64,000 nt of DNA, taken from NCBI RefSeq assembly GCF_016412875.1, contig NZ_JAEKPD010000008.1:1-64000 (forward strand), given 5' to 3'. The stretch comes from Palleronia pontilimi (GTDB lineage Bacteria; Pseudomonadota; Alphaproteobacteria; Rhodobacterales; Rhodobacteraceae). The notes beneath the pieces were generated by a model. It saw only the letters and a list, made by a program, of their open reading frames with translations, did not search any database and was not told the DNA's origin. This document shows positions 55,739 to 64,000 of the stretch, in pieces. Both the position numbers and the translations under genes were made by a program. Position 1 is the stretch's first letter; every line of letters starts with the position of its first letter.

Positions 55739-56215
55739 TCAGTCGCTTTCGGTCAGGGCCTTCAGGATCAGGCCGAGCGCATGGTCGCGGGCCGCGCGGC
55801 GCACCGCGTCGCGTCCCAGTGGGCCGAATTCCACCGTCTCGAGGCGAAGCGTGTCGGGCGATGCCAGTGCGAAGCAGACCCGGCCTTCGGGCTTTTGCGC
55901 GCTGCCGCCCGGGCCCGCGATGCCGGTGATCGCCACGGCGATCTGCGCGCCCGCCCGGACGCGCGCGCCTTGCGCCATTTCGGCCGCCACGTCCTCGCTG
56001 ACCGCGCCATGGGCGTCGAGCGTTGCCTGGGCGACGCCCAGGAGCGCGACCTTGGCCGCGTTGGAATAGGTGACGACGCCGCGCTCGAAGATGTCCGACG
56101 CCCCCGGGGGATCGGTCAGGGCCGCGGCGACCATGCCGCCGGTGCAGCTTTCGGCGGTAGTGATCGTTGCGCGGGATTTGCGCGCGGCCTCAAGGATTTG
56201 CGCGGCGAGGCTCAT
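55739..56215 (-). CDS. pncC: CinA C-terminal-type nicotinamide-nucleotide amidohydrolase (PncC)
   Basis: 158-residue single-domain CinA-type protein that deamidates nicotinamide mononucleotide to nicotinate mononucleotide in NAD salvage. Family phrases are TTAESCTGGMVAAALTDPPG, GVVTYSNAAKVALLGV, GAVSEDVAAEMAQGAR and ITGIAGPGGSAQKPEGRVCF. Only the C-terminal domain is present, as usual. Overlaps pgpA by ATGA. Confidence 0.92.
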   Translation of the reverse strand: MSLAAQILEAARKSRATITTAESCTGGMVAAALTDPPGASDIFERGVVTYSNAAKVALLGVAQATLDAHGAVSEDVAAEMAQGARVRAGAQIAVAITGIAGPGGSAQKPEGRVCFALASPDTLRLETVEFGPLGRDAVRRAARDHALGLILKALTESD

Positions 56216-56700
56216 GCAAGAACTCCGTGGGCCAGCGCCGCCAGGGCGATTACGCCCAGGGCCGCGAAGACGCCCGCGATCACGTCGTCGAGCATCACCC
56301 CCAGCGGATCACCCCGCCGGTCTGCCCATCCCACGGGGCCGGGTTTCAGGATGTCGAACAGGCGAAACAGCGCGAAGGCCGCGATCCAGCCGGGCCAGAG
56401 CGCGGTGATCGCGACCCCGGCATGGGCCGCGCCGATGCTGATGGGCAGCAGCGCGATCCACTGGCCCACGACTTCGTCGATGACGATTTCGGAAGGGTCT
56501 TCCTGCCCGAGCCGCGCGACCTCGGTCGTCGTTGCCTTCAGGCCCCAAAAGAACGCAACCCCCGCACCCAGCGCCAACAGCCACGGCCCCCCGACGACAT
56601 GCAAAAGCCACGCCACCGGCAGCGCCGCCGCCGAGCCCCAGGTTCCCGGCGCGGGTTTCAGGAGGCCCGCGTAGAAGAAGGTGGTGACCAGCCGGTTCAT
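56212..56700 (-). CDS. pgpA: Phosphatidylglycerophosphatase A
   Basis: 162 residues, membrane enzyme dephosphorylating phosphatidylglycerophosphate. PgpA-type residues [57 protein letters not shown], and [15 protein letters not shown] are all present. Overlaps ispDF and pncC by ATGA on both sides. Start at 56700 is set by the coupling. Confidence 0.93.
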   Translation of the reverse strand: MNRLVTTFFYAGLLKPAPGTWGSAAALPVAWLLHVVGGPWLLALGAGVAFFWGLKATTTEVARLGQEDPSEIVIDEVVGQWIALLPISIGAAHAGVAITALWPGWIAAFALFRLFDILKPGPVGWADRRGDPLGVMLDDVIAGVFAALGVIALAALAHGVLA

Positions 56701-57857
56701 GCGCCCACCAGCGTGGCGGTCGCCAGCGCCGCGATGCCTTCGCCGCGCCCGGTGAAGCCCAGGCGCTCGGAGGTCGTGGCCTTCACGCTGACGCGGCCCA
56801 TGTCCAGCCCCAAGCATTCTGCGACGCGCGCCCGCATGGCGGCGGCGTGGGGCCCGATCTTGGGCTGCTCGCAGATCAGCGTGAGGTCCACATGCCGGAT
56901 CGCAAAGCCCCGCGCGGCGGCCAGATCCCGCGCGTGGTCCAGGAAAACAACGCTGTCCGCGCCTTTCCAGCGGTCGTCCGAGGGCGGGAAATGCTGTCCG
57001 ATATCGCCTTCGGCCAAGGCGCCGTAGATCGCATCGCTGATCGCGTGCAGTCCCACATCGGCGTCCGAATGGCCGGTCAGCCCGTGGCTGTGGGGCACCG
57101 CGATGCCGCAGAGCGTGACGGAATTGCCCGGCCCGAACGCGTGCACGTCGAAGCCGTTGCCCATGCGGATATCGGGGATCTGCGACATGCGGCGCTCCAG
57201 GATAGCTTCGGCACGGGCGAAATCTTCGGGCCCGGTGATCTTCAGATTGTCTTCATCGCCCGCCACGATCGCGACCTCAAGCCCCGCCGCGCGGGCCACG
57301 CCCACATCGTCCGCGGCGTCGCCTTGCCGGGCGCGGTGGGCCGACAGGATCGCGTCGAAATGGAAGCCCTGGGGCGTCTGGGCGCGGAACAGGCCGTCGC
57401 GGTCATGCAGGCCCGTCACGCGGTCCCGCTCGCCGCGCCAGAGCGCATCGCGGATCGGCAGGGCCGGGGCGGCGGCACGGTTGGTGTCGAGCGCGTCGAT
57501 CACGCGGTCGATGAGCTCGGCGCTGACGCAGGGGCGGGCGACATCGTGGATCAGGATCCGGGCGGGGGGATGGTCCGACAGCGCCTCGAGCCCGGCGCGG
57601 ACCGACGCGGCCCGGGTCTGCCCGCCGCTGACCACCGCCACGTCGCCATGGGCGGTGTAGGCCGCGGCCATGTCCATGTCCTGGGGGTGAAGCACCAGCA
57701 CGATGTCGTCGATCCGCGCCATGCTCCGGAAGGCGTCCAGCGTATGGGCCAGCACCGTGCGTCCGGCCAGCATGCGCCATTGCTTGGGGATGCCGGGCCC
57801 CGCGCGCGTCCCGCGTCCCGCGGCCACGATCAGCGCCGTGGTCCGGTATTCTGCCAT
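56697..57857 (-). CDS. ispDF: Bifunctional IspD/IspF (MEP pathway)
   Basis: 386-residue fusion. Residues 1 to about 225 are IspD, 2-C-methylerythritol 4-phosphate cytidylyltransferase ([51 protein letters not shown]). About 228-386 are IspF, the cyclodiphosphate synthase ([14 protein letters not shown] with the zinc Asp/His, [40 protein letters not shown]). The fusion is common in alphaproteobacteria and lets the domains associate with IspE. Divergent from dusB. Confidence 0.97.
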   Translation of the reverse strand: MAEYRTTALIVAAGRGTRAGPGIPKQWRMLAGRTVLAHTLDAFRSMARIDDIVLVLHPQDMDMAAAYTAHGDVAVVSGGQTRAASVRAGLEALSDHPPARILIHDVARPCVSAELIDRVIDALDTNRAAAPALPIRDALWRGERDRVTGLHDRDGLFRAQTPQGFHFDAILSAHRARQGDAADDVGVARAAGLEVAIVAGDEDNLKITGPEDFARAEAILERRMSQIPDIRMGNGFDVHAFGPGNSVTLCGIAVPHSHGLTGHSDADVGLHAISDAIYGALAEGDIGQHFPPSDDRWKGADSVVFLDHARDLAAARGFAIRHVDLTLICEQPKIGPHAAAMRARVAECLGLDMGRVSVKATTSERLGFTGRGEGIAALATATLVGA

Positions 57858-57991
57858 GTCGAAAGACCCCCCACTCTTCGGTCGGAATTTCTACGGATTG
57901 TCACTGTGGCTGACAATCCCACGCGATCGACCCGGCAGGCGCCTTATTTTTAGGCAGGATGAGATTTCGGGCAGTTTTCGGCTCGTCAGGT

Positions 57992-58020
57992 TTGAACAAA
58001 GGCGCGGGCGACGATACGAA
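57992..58020 (+). promoter_or_regulatory. Predicted promoter of the dusB-ntr operon
   Basis: TTGAAC (57992-57997), 17-base spacer, TACGAA (58015-58020). 43 bases before the dusB ATG. Only a fair -10. Confidence 0.4.
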
Positions 58021-58062
58021 AGTCAGCAATTGCTTATTTCTTGCGCAAAGTCATCCGGTCTA

Positions 58063-59030
<968 letters not shown>

Positions 59031-59034
<4 letters not shown>

Positions 59035-60107
59035 GCGACCTGGGACAGATCGTTTGGCATTCGCTGCCGGTCCCGATCCTGCTGGTCGATGCCGAGGACC
59101 GCATCACCGACGTCAATTCGGTGGCCGAGGACTTCCTGATGAGCTCGGCGCGCAGCCTGGCGGGCCAGCCGCTGTTCGACCGGTTGCTGGTCGACGCGCC
59201 GCTCGACGACGCGTTCCGGCGCGTCCGCGAAAACCGCGCGGCCCTTTTCATCAACAATGTCGACGCGGGCGGCGGCAATCGCCCGCCAGAGACATGCGAC
59301 CTGCAGATCGCACCGCTGGACGGACGGGACGGGGGCGTCCTGGTGATGCTCACGCCGCGCCAGATGGCGGGCCGTCTGAGCCAGGCGGGCACTGCGCGGT
59401 CGTCCGCGCGCTCGGCCATCGGCATGGCCGAGATGCTGGCGCACGAGATCAAGAACCCGCTGGCGGGCATCACCGGCGCCGCACAGCTTCTGTCCATGGG
59501 TCTGAGCAACGGCGACCTAGAGCTGACGGACCTGATCGTCGCGGAATCGAAGCGCATCGTGGCGCTGCTCGAGCAGGTCGAGCAATTCGGCAACCTGCGC
59601 CCGCCCCAGCGCCGACCGGCCAATATCCACGACATCACCGACCGGGCGTTGCGGATCGCCGGCGTGGGCTTCGCGTCGCACATGAAGCTGAAGCAGGATT
59701 ACGACCCGTCGCTGCCGCTGACCTATGTCGATGCCGACCAGATCCAGCAGGTGATCGAGAACCTGATCCGCAACGCAACCCAGGCGGCCAGCCCCGAAGG
59801 CGGCACCATCACGGTGCGCAGCTTCTACGATCATTCGCTCCGCCTGCGCCGCCGCGATGGCAGCGGCGCCGCGCTGCCCCTGCAGCTCGAGGTTATCGAC
59901 GATGGCAAGGGGCTGCCGCAGGAACTGGCCGACGCCATCTTCGATCCCTTCGTGTCGGGACGCGAGAATGGCACGGGCCTTGGCCTGGCACTGGTCAGCA
60001 AGATCATCAGCGAACACGACGGCCTGATTTCGGTCGAAAGCCGTCCGGGGCGCACCGCGTTCCGGATATCCCTGCCGATGGCCCCGCGGTCAGACGCGTC
60101 TTCCTAG
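59031..60107 (+). CDS. ntrB: Nitrogen sensor kinase NtrB (GlnL)
   Basis: 358-residue cytoplasmic histidine kinase that phosphorylates NtrC under nitrogen limitation, controlled by PII. PAS domain about 8-120 ([20 protein letters not shown]), phospho-acceptor His138 in [15 protein letters not shown], HATPase with N box [15 protein letters not shown], and [15 protein letters not shown]-like [15 protein letters not shown]. ntrC begins 16 bases downstream. Confidence 0.96.
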
Positions 60108-60122
60108 GAAAGGACCCAAACG

Positions 60123-61493
60123 ATGGATGGCACAGTCCTCGTCGCCGATGACGACCGCACGATCCGAACCGTTCTGACCCAGGCGCTGACCCGCGCGGGC
60201 TGCAAGGTCCACGCCACGTCGTCCATGGTGACGCTCATGCGCTGGGTGGACGAGGGCAAGGGCGACCTGGTGATCTCGGACGTGATCATGCCCGACGGCA
60301 ACGGGCTCGAGGCCTTGCCGCAGATCGGCGAGCGGCGGCCGGGCCTGCCCGTGATCGTCATTTCGGCGCAGAACACCATCATGACCGCGATCCAGGCGGC
60401 CGAGGCCGAGGCCTACGACTACCTGCCCAAGCCCTTCGATCTGCCGGACCTGATGAAGCGGGCCGCCCGCGCGCTGGACACGCCCCGCCGCGTCGCGCCC
60501 CCGGGCCCGCCGCGCGACGTGCAGGCGGGTGACGGCGATCTGCCGCTGGTGGGGCGCACACCGGCGATGCAGGCGCTTTACCGGCTGGTGGCGCAGGTGA
60601 TGAACACCGATCTGCCGGTGCTGATCTCTGGCGAATCGGGCACCGGGAAATCGCTGATGGCGCGTGCGATCCACGATTTTTCGGACCGCCGCAACCAGCC
60701 CTTCGTCGTCGTCGGGGCCGCCGACCTGGCGCAACCTGACGCCATCTCGGCGATCGTGGCGCGCGCGCGGCTGGGCACCATCCTGTTCGACGAGGTGGGC
60801 GACCTGGACGCAGACGCGCAAGCCCGGATCGTGCGGATGCTGGACAGCTTCACCGACGACGCGCCGCGGGTCATGGCCACCAGCCAGGGCGATCTGTCGG
60901 ATCGGCTGGAGACCGGCGAATTCCGGGCGGACCTGTTCTATCGGCTGAGCGGCGTGCCGCTGAGCGTGCCGCCGCTGCGCGACCGGGTCGAGGACATCCC
61001 GCTTCTGGCCGAGCATTTCCTGGCCCGCGGCGAGCGCGACGGCCTGCCCGCGCGCGCCATGGACGACGAGACAACCGCCCTGATCCGCCGCTATTCGTGG
61101 CCCGGCAACGTGCGCCAGCTCGAAAACACAGTGCGCCGTCTGCTGCTGACCGCCAGCCACGAAAGCATCAGCCGCGAAGAAGTCGAAACCGTGCTGGGCA
61201 ACCAGCCTGCCATGGAGCCCCTGCGCAGCGGCGGGCAGGGCGACCGGTTGCAAGCCTCGGTCCACCAGCACCTGCGCCGCTATTTCGATCTGCATGGCGG
61301 CGTGCTGCCGCCCGCGGGGCTGTACCAGCGAATCCTGCGCGAAGTCGAAGCGCCGCTGATCGAGATCGCGCTGGATGCCACCGGCGGAAACCAGGCGAAA
61401 TGCGCCGATCTGCTGGGGATCAATCGCAATACGCTGCGCAAAAAGATCACCGACCTCGATATCCGCGTGACACGGCGCCGCAAATTGATGTAA
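60123..61493 (+). CDS. ntrC: Response regulator NtrC lacking the sigma-54 contact loop
   Basis: 456 residues. Receiver domain 1-120 with phosphoacceptor Asp53 ([14 protein letters not shown]) and Lys103 in LPKPFD; AAA+ domain with Walker A GESGTGKS (170-177) and Walker [10 protein letters not shown] (219-227); Fis-type helix-turn-helix near 425-445 ([20 protein letters not shown]). The GAFTGA segment that contacts sigma-54 is absent: the chain goes from [10 protein letters not shown] to [19 protein letters not shown], about 17 residues shorter than enteric NtrC. This is the Rhodobacter type, known in R. capsulatus to activate sigma-70 RNA polymerase. Regulates nitrogen assimilation genes. Confidence 0.95.
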   Translation: MDGTVLVADDDRTIRTVLTQALTRAGCKVHATSSMVTLMRWVDEGKGDLVISDVIMPDGNGLEALPQIGERRPGLPVIVISAQNTIMTAIQAAEAEAYDYLPKPFDLPDLMKRAARALDTPRRVAPPGPPRDVQAGDGDLPLVGRTPAMQALYRLVAQVMNTDLPVLISGESGTGKSLMARAIHDFSDRRNQPFVVVGAADLAQPDAISAIVARARLGTILFDEVGDLDADAQARIVRMLDSFTDDAPRVMATSQGDLSDRLETGEFRADLFYRLSGVPLSVPPLRDRVEDIPLLAEHFLARGERDGLPARAMDDETTALIRRYSWPGNVRQLENTVRRLLLTASHESISREEVETVLGNQPAMEPLRSGGQGDRLQASVHQHLRRYFDLHGGVLPPAGLYQRILREVEAPLIEIALDATGGNQAKCADLLGINRNTLRKKITDLDIRVTRRRKLM

Positions 61494-61593
61494 AAGCGCA
61501 ACAGAAGCGTGGCAGTCGGGCAAAGTCCGACAGAACGATCACGCCAGAGCGGTGGGCGCCGGAACAGGCGCCACGGTATTTCGGAGGTTCCCC

Positions 61594-63870
61594 ATGGTGC
61601 ATCCGCGCAGGATGCTGAACTGGGATACGCTCGCCCGCCTGCGACGGCAGAGGCGGGTGCAGAACGCGGCGACAGTGGGATTGGGCATTCTCGGCCCGCT
61701 GCTGGCGTTCGCGACGTATCTGGTGCTGGGCCCGTTGGGCCAAGGCGGCTCGTCCGTCGCCTTGAGGTTCGTCATCCTGGCGGACCTGATCTACGTCATC
61801 GTGCTGGTCGCGCTGGTGCTGAGCGCGCTGGCCCGCGTCGTCGCCGCCCGGCGGGCGCAATCGGCGGGGTCGCGCCTGCATCTGCGGCTGACGGGCGTTT
61901 TCGCACTGATCGCGCTGGTGCCCACGGTGACGGTCGCCGTCTTCGCGGCCCTATCGATCAATTTCGGACTGGAAGGCTGGTTTTCCGAGCGAGTCAGCCG
62001 CGTGGTCGGCGCGTCGCTGGCTGCCGCCGAGGCCTACGAGGAAGAACACCGCGGCGACCTGTCCACCGACGCCGAGGCGCTGGCCAATTTCCTGCGCGGC
62101 GCACGGACCAACACGTTCCTGCTCAGCGACGGCGAATTGCGCCAGCTTCTGAGCCAGGGGCAGGCGCAGATCCAGCGGGGCCTGCGCGAAGCCTATGTCA
62201 TCGACGGCGCCGGCGAGATCGCGGCACGCGGCGAACGGTCCTACCTGTTCGACTACGAAGAGCCCCCCGCCGAGGCGCTGAATCTGGCCGCCGACGGCGA
62301 GACGGTCATCATCGAGGACTGGGACAACAACGAATTTCGCGCGCTGGTGCGGCTGCAGGGGCTGGCCGACCGCTATCTGTATGTCAGCCGCGCGGTCGAT
62401 GGCGATCTTCTGGCGCTGCTCGATGACACCCAGGAATCGGTGCAGCTTTACAACCAGCTCGAAGCCGATCGCGGGCGGCTGCTGTTCGAATTCGGGCTGC
62501 TGTATCTGGGCTTCGCGGTGATCCTGATCCTGGCGGCGATCTGGGTGGGCCTGTGGTTCGCCGAGCGACTGTCGCGGCCCGTGGGCCGCTTGGCCGGGGC
62601 CGCCCAGCGGGTGGGCGCGGGCGATCTGGACGTGCGCGTGCGCGAGGAAGACGGTGACGACGAGATCTCGATGCTGGGGCGCCTGTTCAACCAGATGACC
62701 ACCCAGCTGAAGGCGCAGCGCGACACGCTTCTGGCCACCACCGACCAGATCGAACGGCGGCGGCGGCTGTTCGATTCGGTCCTGGGCTCGGTCACGTCGG
62801 GCGTGGTCGGCCTGGACGCAGACGGGCGGGTGGCCTTCGTGAACCGCTCGGCCGAGCGGCTTTTGCAGCTGGACGAGGGCGCCGGTCAATCGGTGCCGCT
62901 GTCGGTGGCGGTGCCCGAGTTCGGGCCGATGTACGACAAGCTGGTCGAAGGGGCATCGGACGTTGTGCAGGGCGAGGTGAAGGTCAGCCGCAACGGCGCG
63001 CTTGAAGCATTGCTGGTGCGCATGGCCACGCGGCAATCCGAGGACGGCACGCTGGAAGGCTACGTGGTCGCCTTCGATGACGTGACCGACCTTGTGGCCG
63101 CGCAGCGCATGGCGGCCTGGGGCGACGTGGCGCGGCGCATCGCGCACGAGATCAAGAACCCGCTGACCCCCATCCAGCTGAGCGCGGGGCGCATCCGGCG
63201 CAAGTTCGGACCCGAAGTCGCGGATTCCGCCGCGCTGGAGCAGATGACCGACGTCATCGTGCGCCAGACCGAGGGACTGCGCCGCATCGTCGACGAGTTC
63301 AGCCAGTTCGCCCGGATGCCCGAGCCCGACCGCCGGCGACACGACCTGGTGGCGCTGGTGCGCGAGGCGGTCCTGTTGCAGCAATCGGGCCAGGAAGGGG
63401 TGAAGATCTCGGCCGACCTTCCCGACACGCCGCTGATGGCCGACCTGGACGAGACGATGATCGGCCAGGCGCTGACGAACCTGATCAAGAACGCGGGCGA
63501 GGCGACCGAGACGCGGATCCGGCAGGGCGCGCCCGAAGGCTACCAGCCCGAAATCCGGGTCAGCCTGAAGGCGCGGCGCGGCCAGGCCTTCCTGTTCATC
63601 TCTGACAACGGGATCGGTCTGCCCGAGGACCGCGCGCGGCTGTTCGAGCCCTACGTGACCACAAGGGAAGAGGGCACCGGGCTGGGTCTGCCCATCGTGC
63701 GCAAGATCATCGAAGAGCATGGCGGCACCCTGGTGCTGACCGATGCCAAGCCGTTTTCCACCGGCGCGCATCCCGGCGCGCGTGCCGAAATCCGCCTGCC
63801 GCTTGACGTGGCGGGCGACCTGACAGCCGACAGGCATACAAAGACTTTGACCGAAGAGGACGCAGCATAA
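61594..63870 (+). CDS. ntrY: Nitrogen-regulation membrane histidine kinase NtrY
   Basis: 758 residues. Two or three N-terminal membrane helices (about 28-110), periplasmic segment, a further helix near 295-320, HAMP (about 320-375, RLSRPVGRLAGAAQRVGAGD), PAS (about 390-500), phospho-acceptor His518 in [19 protein letters not shown], HATPase with NLIKNAGEATETR, DNGIGLP and EEGTGLGLPIV. Start ATG 61594 has a CGGAGG site. Pairs with NtrX directly downstream (TAATG overlap). Confidence 0.95.
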   Translation: MVHPRRMLNWDTLARLRRQRRVQNAATVGLGILGPLLAFATYLVLGPLGQGGSSVALRFVILADLIYVIVLVALVLSALARVVAARRAQSAGSRLHLRLTGVFALIALVPTVTVAVFAALSINFGLEGWFSERVSRVVGASLAAAEAYEEEHRGDLSTDAEALANFLRGARTNTFLLSDGELRQLLSQGQAQIQRGLREAYVIDGAGEIAARGERSYLFDYEEPPAEALNLAADGETVIIEDWDNNEFRALVRLQGLADRYLYVSRAVDGDLLALLDDTQESVQLYNQLEADRGRLLFEFGLLYLGFAVILILAAIWVGLWFAERLSRPVGRLAGAAQRVGAGDLDVRVREEDGDDEISMLGRLFNQMTTQLKAQRDTLLATTDQIERRRRLFDSVLGSVTSGVVGLDADGRVAFVNRSAERLLQLDEGAGQSVPLSVAVPEFGPMYDKLVEGASDVVQGEVKVSRNGALEALLVRMATRQSEDGTLEGYVVAFDDVTDLVAAQRMAAWGDVARRIAHEIKNPLTPIQLSAGRIRRKFGPEVADSAALEQMTDVIVRQTEGLRRIVDEFSQFARMPEPDRRRHDLVALVREAVLLQQSGQEGVKISADLPDTPLMADLDETMIGQALTNLIKNAGEATETRIRQGAPEGYQPEIRVSLKARRGQAFLFISDNGIGLPEDRARLFEPYVTTREEGTGLGLPIVRKIIEEHGGTLVLTDAKPFSTGAHPGARAEIRLPLDVAGDLTADRHTKTLTEEDAA

Positions 63871-64000
63871 TGGGCGATATTCTGATCGTTGACGACGAAC
63901 GCGACATCCGCGAACTGATCTCGGACATCCTGAAGGACGAAGGCTACACCACGCGGCTGGCCGGCACGTCTTCGGAATGCATGGCCCAGATCGAAAGCGC
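63870..64000 (+). CDS. ntrX: Response regulator NtrX (N-terminus only, cut by window end)
   Basis: ATG 63870 overlaps the ntrY stop. The visible 43 residues, MGDILIVDDERDIRELISDI then LKDEGYTTRLAGTSSECMAQ, are the start of a receiver domain with the Asp-Asp pair (VDDE). The rest lies beyond the window, so whether its AAA+ domain has a GAFTGA loop is unknown. Confidence 0.9.
   Translation, partial: MGDILIVDDERDIRELISDILKDEGYTTRLAGTSSECMAQIES

Noticed and set aside
55580-55740. Sigma-54 promoter upstream of amtB
   Set aside because: No TGGCAC-N5-TTGCA type element was found on the minus strand, and NtrC here lacks the sigma-54 loop.

Overview
The window reads as chromosome of a GC-rich alphaproteobacterium of the Rhodobacteraceae (Rhodobacter/Roseobacter group). 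Family-level markers are the gene order rplU-rpmA-GNAT-GNAT-obgE-proB-proA, a ChpT-type phosphotransferase, olsBA ornithine-lipid genes, a fused ispDF, the order uppS-cdsA-dxr-rseP-bamA-skp-fabZ-lpxA-lpxI-lpxB, and dusB(nifR3)-ntrB-ntrC-ntrY-ntrX with an NtrC that lacks the sigma-54 GAFTGA loop. No rRNA gene, CRISPR array, prophage block or replication origin was seen, and no gene-free stretch exceeds 300 bases.

Layout. 1-1523 is the only accessory region: the end of an IS21-family element (start of istA, minus strand, with doubled terminal repeats) abuts and has probably truncated the 5' end of a tyrosine recombinase, which faces the 3' end of a tRNA-Ser(CGA). This looks like the edge of a tRNA-integrated island that continues to the left, and its base composition is visibly less GC-rich than the rest. 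1697-9360 holds a secreted DUF2059 protein, L21/L27, a LysE exporter, two acetyltransferase genes, Obg and the first two proline enzymes. 9365-16011 holds chpT, a DUF3553 protein, olsBA, a degenerate ThiE-like gene, trmJ, ctaA and an M32 carboxypeptidase. 16008-20680 (minus) carries GDPD, a CorC-type protein, xerD, an unknown 504-aa secreted protein and a 44-aa membrane peptide, divergent from aroKB.

22513-31883 holds ssb, a small lytic transglycosylase, a DUF1206 protein and a peptide-type ABC transporter (Tat-secreted binding protein, two permeases, one double ATPase) with an AraC regulator and then miaA beyond it. 32922-45194 is a long plus-strand run for translation recycling, undecaprenyl and phospholipid precursors, isoprenoids, site-2 protease, outer-membrane assembly and lipid A (pyrH, frr, uppS, cdsA, dxr, rseP, 41-aa peptide, bamA, skp, fabZ, lpxA, lpxI, lpxB). 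45276-51810 (minus) has trpE, ppiD, a SYLF lipoprotein, a periplasmic beta-propeller-like protein and hemB. 51917-57857 mixes hpt, a RatA/Coq10-like protein, an unknown acidic protein, amtB, pncC, pgpA and ispDF. 58063-64000 is the dusB-ntrBC-ntrYX nitrogen-control operon, cut by the window end inside ntrX.

Most gene junctions within the runs are ATGA or GTGA overlaps, indicating translational coupling. I found no convincing wholly new system. The best items for follow-up are the island edge, the L21 fused to a helix-hairpin-helix-like tail, several very small membrane proteins at fixed positions in core operons, the GAFTGA-less NtrC, a near-consensus CtrA box before olsB, and an orphan acidic protein at 53817.
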